64,000 nucleotides of DNA from Pseudoxanthobacter soli DSM 19599 (GTDB taxonomy: Bacteria; Pseudomonadota; Alphaproteobacteria; Rhizobiales; Segnochrobactraceae). How positions within the stretch are numbered: position 1 is the stretch's first letter; each line of letters opens with the position of its first letter. Both the position numbers and the translations under genes were made by a program. This document shows, one piece after another, positions 42,735-50,059 of this stretch. Below the pieces are notes generated by a model. The model was not told where the DNA came from, did not search any database, and saw nothing but the letters and a program-made list of their open reading frames with translations. The DNA is taken from positions 42,566 to 106,565 of the forward strand of contig CAMDHY010000003.1 in the NCBI GenBank assembly GCA_945898215.1. Direction: 5' to 3'.

Positions 42735-45518
42735 ATGAGCGCCACCGTCACCCTGAAGATGACCCTCGAGATCCCGCATCTCGGCGGGACGGAGCTCATC
42801 GTCGAGTCCTTCAAGGGATACGAGGCGATCTCGGCCCCGTTCGCCTTCGAGGTGCAGTTCATCAGCGCCGACGAGATCGACGCCCTGGAGGCGATCGGCA
42901 AGCCGGCGACGCTGAAGGTCGACGTCGTCGACAACCGGCTGCTCGCGACCGGCATCATCGGCAGCTTCCGGCTCAAGGACCCGACGCCGGCCGGCGACTA
43001 TTCCTATGCGCTAACGATCACATCGCGCTTCGGTCTGCTCGCGCTCAGCCGCCAGAACCAGGTCTATGCGACCGACAGCGATCTGACGCTGCCGACCCTC
43101 GTCGACGGCATTCTCGACAACAGCCTCGCGACCGCCTCGACCACCGGCGGCCATCAGCAGACCATTCCGGCCGCCAAGCGCCTGTCGGCGAGCTACCCCG
43201 CCCGCCGGCACGTCGTGCAGTACGAGGAGAGCGACCTCGCCTTCGTCTCGCGGCTCTGCGAGCACGACGGCATCTTCTACTTCTTCGAGCACGACGACAG
43301 CGGCGACACCGTCGTCTTCGGAGATTCCAACCTCGCCTTCACCCAGGTGCAGCTGCCGGATGGCGGCAAGGTGCCGTTCCGCCGCGACCGCACCGCGCCG
43401 GGGGCCGGCGAGGTGGCGATCACCTCCTTCATCGGCGACGCGGTGCTGACGCCCGGCAAGATCTTCCTGCGCGACTACAGCGAATCGACGCCGGCGATGC
43501 AGCTCCTCGTCCAGGCGGCGATCGACGGCAACGGGCCCGGCGTCGCCGTCGAGCACGGCACGAACTTCGACTCGATCGAACGCGGCAACACCCTGGCGAA
43601 GATCCGCGCCGAAGAGATCGGCTGCCGCCGCATCGTCTTCCACGGCGAATGCACGGCGCCGCAGCTCAGGCCCGGCACCTTCTTCGACCTCTCGCAGCAT
43701 CCCAACATGGCCCTCGACGGGCGCTATCTCGTCGTCGAGGCACGCCACACCGCCGCCGTTCCCAATCCGCTCGCCTACACGCCGGGCGGCGACACGCGGA
43801 TGTACTCGAACACCGTCACCTGCCTGAAGTTCGATGCAGCCTTCCGACCGCAGCGGGTGACGCCCGTGCCCAAGCTCGGCGGCCTGTTCACCGCCCAGAT
43901 CGACGCCCAGGGAAATGGACAGCGCGCCGAGATCGACGACAGCGGCCGCTACAAGCTGCGCCTCGCCTATGACGAGGCGAATGCGCCGGACGGCAAGGCG
44001 AGCACCGCCATCCGCCGCGCCCAGCCCTATGCCGGCCCGGCCGATTCCGGCTTCCATTTCCCGCTGCTGAAGGGCACCGAAGTCGTCGTCTCCTATCTCA
44101 ACGGCGACCCGGACCGGCCGATCATCGTCGGGGCGCTGCCGAACGCACTCAATCCCGACGTCGTCACCAGCGACAGCAACATCTTCAACCGCATCCGCAG
44201 CACCTCCGGCAGCCTGTTCGAGATCAACGACGGCATCGCCGCGGCGGTGGCCAAGGCGACCGCTACCGCAGGGCTTCCCGCGACGACCCATGCCGAGGTG
44301 CCGTCACGGGTCCTCGCCACGACGGCGTCCGCCGTGCCCGCGGCCGCAGGCTCCTCGACCGCCGTCCCGCTCGCCGACGACGACGGGCTGGAGGACGGCC
44401 TGCCGCCGACGCCGCACGCCGACGGTGTCGGCGATGCCGTCACGACCGTCTCGCAGATCTACACCCGCTTCGACGTGCCGAGCGCGCCGGGAGCGGCGCC
44501 GCGCACCGGCTGCTATGTCCGCCTCGGGTCCTACATCCCTGAGGAGGAGAGCATCGTCCCGAACGTGCCGTACACGACCAGCACGGTCAGCTACTCCGAC
44601 GTCGATCCGAAACAGGCGGCACAGGACAGCGGCAAGCAGACGTCGAACGAGCGCTCCAGCGCGACGACGACCTCGACCTCCCACACCAGCAGCTACAATG
44701 GCGTGCTCGTCTTCACCAATCAGGATCGCAACGAGAACATCCTCGGTGCGTCGCTGTCGAAATACGGCAAGGGGCACGCCACCAAGACGACCACCGGCGA
44801 CTCCACCCACGAGATCTCCGACGGTGTCTACTCGCTGCTCGCCACCAAGGGCGTCAAGATCACGGCGGGGTCGGCGACCAAGTCCGACACGGCTCCCGTC
44901 GCCGACATCGTTCTCACCGCCTCCAACTACATCAAGCAGACCGCCTACGGCCCCTTGAGCGAAGCGACCTACGGCGATTCCAGCAAGATCACCTACGGCA
45001 ATTCGACTGACGAGTTTCACGGGACGAAGAAGTCGTACTTTTACGGTGACGAGCTGGCCGTCAAGACGGCGTCCAGCCGCCAGTATTATTTGAACGCGCT
45101 GTTCATCGCTAAGATGTCCGTGGAGCTGACCTTCGCAGCCAGCATCACCACCAAGATCACGCTCGGCGGTGACATCAAGATCGCGGCGCCGTTCGATACG
45201 AAAATGATCGCCGGCGTGAACTCGACGTTCGTGGCCGGGATGGACTTGAAATGTGCCATCGGCCCGATCATCAAGACCGGCACCACCGATCTGAAGTTCA
45301 TGACGGTCTCCGACACGAAGGTTATTCTCGGCACCGACATGAAGATGGTCAACGCCGACATCAAATTCTGTAACTTCAAGCATGAATCCGGGATCTTCAG
45401 GGATAAGGTCGAAGCCATCGGCAACGATGACGTGGCGCTGTCGACAAAGAAGAACGCGCTCGTTCAGCACAACAGCGCCGTGCTGAGCTACTTCACGACA
45501 GTGACCAGCTTCTCTTGA
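42735..45518 (+). CDS. vgrG: T6SS spike protein VgrG (TssI) with long C-terminal extension
   Basis: 927 residues. The gp27-like part covers about 1-370 (RRHVVQYEESDLAFVSRLCE, GIFYFFEH) and the gp5-like OB-fold about 380-475 (FPLLKGTEVVVSYLNGDPDR). Beyond that lie some 450 extra residues: a Ser/Thr-rich stretch (around 600-680), then a beta-rich region with repeated KIT, TYG and GTD-like turns. No known toxin domain is recognised in it. GC content falls sharply near the 3' end (about 45-55% in the last 500 bp against about 70% around it), suggesting separate ancestry. It trimerises as the spike carrying the DUF4150 tip. Confidence 0.92.
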   Translation: MSATVTLKMTLEIPHLGGTELIVESFKGYEAISAPFAFEVQFISADEIDALEAIGKPATLKVDVVDNRLLATGIIGSFRLKDPTPAGDYSYALTITSRFGLLALSRQNQVYATDSDLTLPTLVDGILDNSLATASTTGGHQQTIPAAKRLSASYPARRHVVQYEESDLAFVSRLCEHDGIFYFFEHDDSGDTVVFGDSNLAFTQVQLPDGGKVPFRRDRTAPGAGEVAITSFIGDAVLTPGKIFLRDYSESTPAMQLLVQAAIDGNGPGVAVEHGTNFDSIERGNTLAKIRAEEIGCRRIVFHGECTAPQLRPGTFFDLSQHPNMALDGRYLVVEARHTAAVPNPLAYTPGGDTRMYSNTVTCLKFDAAFRPQRVTPVPKLGGLFTAQIDAQGNGQRAEIDDSGRYKLRLAYDEANAPDGKASTAIRRAQPYAGPADSGFHFPLLKGTEVVVSYLNGDPDRPIIVGALPNALNPDVVTSDSNIFNRIRSTSGSLFEINDGIAAAVAKATATAGLPATTHAEVPSRVLATTASAVPAAAGSSTAVPLADDDGLEDGLPPTPHADGVGDAVTTVSQIYTRFDVPSAPGAAPRTGCYVRLGSYIPEEESIVPNVPYTTSTVSYSDVDPKQAAQDSGKQTSNERSSATTTSTSHTSSYNGVLVFTNQDRNENILGASLSKYGKGHATKTTTGDSTHEISDGVYSLLATKGVKITAGSATKSDTAPVADIVLTASNYIKQTAYGPLSEATYGDSSKITYGNSTDEFHGTKKSYFYGDELAVKTASSRQYYLNALFIAKMSVELTFAASITTKITLGGDIKIAAPFDTKMIAGVNSTFVAGMDLKCAIGPIIKTGTTDLKFMTVSDTKVILGTDMKMVNADIKFCNFKHESGIFRDKVEAIGNDDVALSTKKNALVQHNSAVLSYFTTVTSFS

Positions 45519-45544
45519 GATCGCGTTGGAAAGTGGAGGAACCG

Positions 45545-46195
45545 TTGGGATCGCCAGCCTCAACCCCGGTACACGAGGCACGGCTGCTGCCGCGCCCGAT
45601 CAGCGAGGCGCCGGTGCTGCACTTCGGCACGACGCTGTCGACGGCCGCCGGCATCGTCGTCGCGACGGCCGCCGGACCGGCCACGGCGGGCCGCGCCGCG
45701 AGCTGTCTCGTCATGCCCGAGCCGGGCGATAGCGTGCTGCTCTGCACCGCCGGCCCGGACACCTACGTGCTCTCGGTGCTGGCGCGGTCGGTGCCGTCGG
45801 CGCTCACCATCACACCGGCCGATTGCGGAGAGCTCGTCGTCAGCGCCGACGTCGTCCGGCTCGCGGCGGGGCGCGAACTGCAGGCGGCCGCCCCCTCCAT
45901 CGCGATCCACACGCGCGCCGTCCGTGTGGTCGCCGATGTCGCCACCCTGCTCGGGCGGCTGATGACGGTCGCCGGCAAGCGGCTGCGCACCACCGTCGAG
46001 ACGCAGGAAACCGCCGCCGACACCCAGTCGTCGAAGGTCGGCACGCGCATTTCGATCGTCGACGGCAACGACGTCCTGCAAGCCGCCGCCGTCTCCCAGC
46101 GGATCGCCGGGTCGCTGACGAGCTACGCGGGCGTGACGGTGTTGACGGCCGCCACCGACATCCGGCTCGACGCGCAGCGCGTGAGCGTGGGCTGA
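45545..46195 (+). CDS. DUF3540-domain protein
   Basis: 216 residues matching DUF3540, a family found beside vgrG, DUF2169 and pentapeptide genes. The N-terminal half is beta-rich (GRAASCLVMPEPGDSVLLCT) and the C-terminal half has regular short beta/helix repeats (RLAAGRELQAAAPSIAIHTR). I start at the TTG at 45545 because GGAGGA lies 4 bases before it; a TTG at 45515 overlaps the vgrG stop but lacks such a site. Function unknown; it may help spike or cargo assembly. Confidence 0.75.
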   Translation: MGSPASTPVHEARLLPRPISEAPVLHFGTTLSTAAGIVVATAAGPATAGRAASCLVMPEPGDSVLLCTAGPDTYVLSVLARSVPSALTITPADCGELVVSADVVRLAAGRELQAAAPSIAIHTRAVRVVADVATLLGRLMTVAGKRLRTTVETQETAADTQSSKVGTRISIVDGNDVLQAAAVSQRIAGSLTSYAGVTVLTAATDIRLDAQRVSVG

Positions 46196-46196
46196 G

Positions 46197-47999
46197 ATGG
46201 CGCGGGGAGCCGTCAGCCTCGACGTCGCGCCGGTCAGCGACGCGGAGCGCCTCGCCGCCGCCGTCGGGCTGATCCCGCGCGGCGACGTCGTCGAGGCGGA
46301 GGCGATCGCGCTCAGCGTCCTGTCGCGGCAGCCCGACAACGCCGACGCCCTCAACCTCCTCGGCGCCGCGGCGATTGCCCGCAACGACGGCCCGGCGGCG
46401 GTGCGGGTGCTCGCAGCTGCGGCCTCGGCTTTCCCCGACCGGGCGGAAATCGTCTCGAACCTCGCGATCGCCCACCAGATGACGGGCGCACCGGACGCGG
46501 CGATCGCCGCCGCCGAGCACGCCTGCGCGCTCGACCCCGGCGACGCCCGCAAGCGCCTGATGCTCGGTCAGCTCTGTCTCGAGGCCGGCCGCCTCGTCGA
46601 AGCGTCCCGGCATGCCGAGGCGATCGTGGCGGCGTCCCCGGACGATGCCGACGGGCTCGTCTTCGCCGGGACCGTCGCCCTGTCGGAAGGTGACACCGGC
46701 CAGGCGGAGCGTCTGCTCATCCGTGCGGCGGCGCTGGCGCCGGAGCACCTCGACGCCCAGCTCAACCTCTCGTCGCTGCTCGCCGCGCGCGGCCGGCGAG
46801 GGGCAGCACTCGCCGCCGCCGAACGCGCCCGCCTCGCGGCGCCGACGGACCTGCGGGCCCGCATCGGCTTCGCCGCGCGGCTGGCGGAGGCCGGGCGGCT
46901 CGACGAGGCGGAGGCCGAAATCAAGCTCGTGCTCGCCGTCACGCCCGAGCGGGTCGAGCCGAACGAGCTGTGGAGCCGCATCGCACTCGCGCGCGGCAGC
47001 GCCGAGAAGGGGATCGGCTCCCTCGCCGAGCTCGTCCGGCGGCGCGGCGGCGACGAGGAGGCGCTCGTCGCGCTCGCCCGCATCCTGCGCGCCGCCGGAC
47101 GCTTCGAGCAGGCGCTCACGGTGGTGGCGGACCTCGCCGGTCGCGCCGACGCGCCGTTCTCACTGCTGCGGCTGCGACGGTCGCTGCTCCTGGCGACGGG
47201 GCGCTTCGCCGAGGCCTGGCCCCGGTCGAGCCAGGATGCGGCCACCCTCGACGGCGTCGTCGTCGAGACGGGCCATGACCTCGCCGAGACCCTCGTGCAG
47301 CTGCGCTTCGCGACGGACCTCGCGACCCGTGTGGGGCGACCGCTCGCCCTTTATGGCGAAGACGTGCGTGCGGTGCTCGCGGCGGGGTCGCCGCTCGTGC
47401 CCGCCGATGCGCCGCCCGCCGCCGGCGCGACGCTGCTGGCGCTGACGGCCGCCCCCGAATTCGCCGCCGAACCGGGGGCGGAGCCGCCCTCGGCCGGCTC
47501 GCCGAGCCCCGACCCGGAGCGCGCCGCGGCGTGGGCCGCCGCGCTCGAGGCTTTTCCGAAGCCCTGGATCGGGGTCGTCTGGGGCGACGGCGTCGACGGG
47601 CCGTCGCTCGCGGCGCTCGCGGCGGCGCTGCCGCCCGGCGGGACGCTCGTCGGCCTGACGAGCGGCGAGGACCGCCACCAGCTGGCGGCGCACCCCGCGA
47701 TCGTCGATGGTGGCCGCCACCTCCGCGACCTCGCCGCCGTCATCGCCGCCGTGTCGGTGCTCGATGGCCTGGTGGCCGTCGAGGGCGCCGTGCTCGCCAC
47801 CGCCGGCGCCCTCGGCAAGCCCGGGGTCGCAATGCTTGCCGCCGGCCACGGCTGGGCGTGGCTGCCGCGACCCGACGGGCGCGCCCGCTGGTTTCCCGCC
47901 ATCACGGTCTGCCGCCAGCAGCGCCCGGGAAGCTGGCACGACGTCACCGCCGCGCTGGCGGGCCTCGTCGCGGCGCTCACGCCGGACATCGCACCGTGA
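46197..47999 (+). CDS. TPR protein with GT9-like C-terminal domain
   Basis: 600 residues. About ten tetratricopeptide-like units run from 20 to 340 (ADALNLLGAAAIARND, ARKRLMLGQLCLEAGRL, LDAQLNLSSLLAARG). The C-terminal third ends with a block (LGKPGVAMLAAGHGWAWLPR, then WFPAITVCRQQRPGSW) that matches the heptosyltransferase-like tail of bacterial TPR-glycosyltransferase proteins. The catalytic status is doubtful. It starts 1 bp after the DUF3540 stop and overlaps the next gene, so it belongs to the vgrG cargo operon and may be a scaffold or cargo adaptor. Confidence 0.75.
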   Translation: MARGAVSLDVAPVSDAERLAAAVGLIPRGDVVEAEAIALSVLSRQPDNADALNLLGAAAIARNDGPAAVRVLAAAASAFPDRAEIVSNLAIAHQMTGAPDAAIAAAEHACALDPGDARKRLMLGQLCLEAGRLVEASRHAEAIVAASPDDADGLVFAGTVALSEGDTGQAERLLIRAAALAPEHLDAQLNLSSLLAARGRRGAALAAAERARLAAPTDLRARIGFAARLAEAGRLDEAEAEIKLVLAVTPERVEPNELWSRIALARGSAEKGIGSLAELVRRRGGDEEALVALARILRAAGRFEQALTVVADLAGRADAPFSLLRLRRSLLLATGRFAEAWPRSSQDAATLDGVVVETGHDLAETLVQLRFATDLATRVGRPLALYGEDVRAVLAAGSPLVPADAPPAAGATLLALTAAPEFAAEPGAEPPSAGSPSPDPERAAAWAAALEAFPKPWIGVVWGDGVDGPSLAALAAALPPGGTLVGLTSGEDRHQLAAHPAIVDGGRHLRDLAAVIAAVSVLDGLVAVEGAVLATAGALGKPGVAMLAAGHGWAWLPRPDGRARWFPAITVCRQQRPGSWHDVTAALAGLVAALTPDIAP

Positions 48000-48352
48000 C
48001 GGCCGCCCCCTGGCGCCCCCTCACCCGGGAGCCCGGCGTGCTCGAGACGGCCGTTCTCGCCGCCGTCCGCCACGCCATCCTGCCGATCCGGACCGCGGGC
48101 CAGCCGGCGCCCGATGCGGACGGCGTCACCCGCCGGCTCCTGCCGGACGGCAGCCACCTGCAGCTCGTCGTCACCGTGCAGCCCACGGGTGGCAGCGATC
48201 TGCACGGCCGGGCGGTCGTCCGCTACCACGTCGGCGGCCAGGGCCGCGTGCAGGAGACCGCGTTCCTGATCGACGGCGAGGCATCCCTCGACCGGGCGAC
48301 CCAGGCCTTCCTCGAACTCACCGTTCGCCTCAGCGGCGCCACGCAGCGGTGA
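47996..48352 (+). CDS. Small protein of unknown function in the vgrG operon
   Basis: 118 residues from a GTG overlapping the TPR gene stop, and itself overlapping the next gene. No family is recognised. It appears to be one compact alpha/beta domain: helix at 18-28, then strands around LQLVVTVQP, GRAVVRYHV and QETAFLIDG, then a final helix. No signal peptide or membrane segment. The tight coupling on both sides argues for a real gene and a shared complex with its neighbours. Confidence 0.6.
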   Translation: MTAAPWRPLTREPGVLETAVLAAVRHAILPIRTAGQPAPDADGVTRRLLPDGSHLQLVVTVQPTGGSDLHGRAVVRYHVGGQGRVQETAFLIDGEASLDRATQAFLELTVRLSGATQR

Positions 48353-49146
48353 CCGTCAGCGTCGTCCACGCGGCCGCCTACACCTTTCCGGCTGCGGTCG
48401 CCGGGCTCGAACTCGACCTCCGCCTGTCGCCCGCTCCCTGGGAGATGCCTCGCACGCGCGCCGCCGAGCTGTCGGTGGTGCCGCCGCCGACGGACATCGC
48501 GACCATGTGCGACGACTGGGGAAACACCGTGCGGCGGGCGTCGTTCGATCGGCCCGTCGGGCGCGTCGCGATCGCCATGCATCTCGCCGTCGACGGCGAG
48601 GCGGGCGATCCTCCGGCACAGCCCGCGTGCCCCGAGGACCTGGCTTTGCCGGACGACGCGCCCGCTGTTCCGGTGATCCCGGACACGATGGCCGGGATCG
48701 CCGAGGCCGTGCACCTTGAGTGCGCCCGCCTCACCGACGGCTGGCGGTTCGAGGCCCACCCCGACGGCGACGGCGTGGACATCGCGGCCCTCCTGCGTGA
48801 TCGCCGCGGCCGCTGCCTCGAACTGGCGCGGCTGCTCGTCTGGCGGCTGCGGGCGCGTGCCATCCCGGCCCGCTTCGTCCTCGGCTATGCCCTCGAGCCG
48901 ACGAAACGGGGCGCGGTCCGCCAGCGCCACGCCTGGGTCGCCTATCACGACGGTGGCCGCTGGCGCGCGGTCGATCCGAGCGCCTCAGATCGGGCCGCGG
49001 GCGCGCTCTTCGCCACCGCCTGGGGCCCGTCTCTGGCGCCGCTGATGCCGGTCCGCGCCCGGCGCCCCGCCGGCCTCAGCGGCGTCGTCGCCACCTGGTC
49101 GACGCAGGTGACGCGGCAGGCAATGACGCAGGTGACGACGACCTGA
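48349..49146 (+). CDS. Transglutaminase-like cysteine peptidase-fold protein
   Basis: 265 residues from a GTG overlapping the previous stop. The N-terminal ~100 residues match the bacterial transglutaminase-like N domain (CDDWGNTVRRASFD). The core follows with a complete triad: Cys156 (GRCLELA), His194 (RHAWVAY) and Asp209 (AVDPSAS). Members include peptidases, amidases and crosslinking enzymes. No secretion signal. In this position it could be a T6SS effector, a processing enzyme, or a housekeeping protein captured by the operon. No obvious immunity gene follows. Confidence 0.8.
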   Translation: MTVSVVHAAAYTFPAAVAGLELDLRLSPAPWEMPRTRAAELSVVPPPTDIATMCDDWGNTVRRASFDRPVGRVAIAMHLAVDGEAGDPPAQPACPEDLALPDDAPAVPVIPDTMAGIAEAVHLECARLTDGWRFEAHPDGDGVDIAALLRDRRGRCLELARLLVWRLRARAIPARFVLGYALEPTKRGAVRQRHAWVAYHDGGRWRAVDPSASDRAAGALFATAWGPSLAPLMPVRARRPAGLSGVVATWSTQVTRQAMTQVTTT

Positions 49147-49306
49147 ACCGGGCCGCTCCACGGGGGCTCGCCGCCATCTCGTGAGTGAGAATCGCGACGT
49201 CGTCTGGCGGGTGCTGCGCAGGACTCCGCTCACCTCGGCCCAATTCTGACAGTTTCACTTCGCCGCTAACACTCTGAAATACATGAATTCCTCCTGAAAC
49301 CCCGAG

Positions 49307-49322
49307 TTGGCGCGGCGCTTGC
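49307..49322 (+). promoter_or_regulatory. Sigma-54 (RpoN) type promoter of hcp
   Basis: TTGGCGCG-GCGC-TTGC matches the -24/-12 consensus TTGGCACG-N4-TTGC with the invariant GG and GC dinucleotides in correct spacing. It lies about 50 bp before the hcp ATG, in a 226-bp intergenic region whose upstream part (49240-49300) is AT-rich and could bind IHF or the activator. A sigma-54 activator is encoded at 52821. Confidence 0.65.
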
Positions 49323-49372
49323 GCAGAGAAAGACGCCGCCAACGGCACGGAATTTTTCCAGGAGAACGACCC

Positions 49373-49888
49373 ATGCCTACTCCCGCTTACATGAGCATCA
49401 CCGGCGCGACGCAGGGCAACATCAGCGAGAACGCCTTCACCAGCGACAGCGTCGGCAACACCTATCAGGAAGGCCACGAGAACGAGTGCCTGGTGCAGGC
49501 GCTGATGACCAACGTCACCGTGCCGACCGATCCGCAGTCCGGCCAGCCGACGGGCATCCGCTCGCACCGCCCGACGAGCTTCACCAAAGTCTTCGACAAG
49601 GCCTCGCCGCTGCTCTGGCAGGCGCTCGCCACCGGCGAAGTGCTGCAGATGGAGGTGAACTTCTACCGGGTCTCGACCGCCGGCATCCAGGAGAAGTACT
49701 ACACGATCAAGTTCGAAGACGCCGTGCTGGTCGACGGCAAGGGTTACATGCCGAACTGCCTCGACCCGGACAACCACAACTTCGTGCACATGGAAGACTG
49801 GGCCTTCGTCTACCGCAAGGTGACCTGGTCGCACGGCAAGGCGAACACCGAGGGCAGCGACGACTGGCGCAAGCCGGTCCAGGGCTGA
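49373..49888 (+). CDS. hcp: T6SS inner tube protein Hcp (TssD)
   Basis: 171 residues, the normal size for Hcp. The TFTSDSVGNTYQEGH-like start, VTVPTDPQSGQPTGIRSHRP and LLWQALATGEVLQMEVNFYR are clear family blocks. Hexamers stack inside the sheath and carry effectors. The gene is a separate unit: sigma-54-like promoter upstream, GGAGAA ribosome-binding site, and a terminator hairpin downstream, fitting its need for high expression. Confidence 0.95.
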   Translation: MPTPAYMSITGATQGNISENAFTSDSVGNTYQEGHENECLVQALMTNVTVPTDPQSGQPTGIRSHRPTSFTKVFDKASPLLWQALATGEVLQMEVNFYRVSTAGIQEKYYTIKFEDAVLVDGKGYMPNCLDPDNHNFVHMEDWAFVYRKVTWSHGKANTEGSDDWRKPVQG

Positions 49889-49918
49889 TCCGGGGCTGAT
49901 GGCCTCCGACCATCGAAG

Positions 49919-49951
49919 GGGGCGCGGCCGCATCGGTCGCGCCCCGATTTT
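49919..49951 (+). terminator. Rho-independent terminator after hcp
   Basis: An 11-bp stem (GGGGCGCGGCC with GGTCGCGCCCC, one G-U pair) closes a 5-base loop and is followed by GATTTT. It lies 30 bp after the hcp stop and before clpV, so hcp would give a short transcript of its own with partial read-through to clpV. Confidence 0.75.
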
Positions 49952-50059
49952 CCGCCGAAACGTCTTTCCCGTCGAAGCGTCATGGCCGCTTCATTGAAGC
50001 GCGCTTTCGTGTGGGTCCAAGACCTTGGCCGCCCGGACGGCGGTCGCGCGGGGGCGACC

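Noticed and set aside
46197..47999. Active glycosyltransferase call for the TPR protein
   Set aside because: Only the C-terminal block resembles GT9/heptosyltransferases; no clear donor-binding motif is seen, so an enzymatic role is not claimed.
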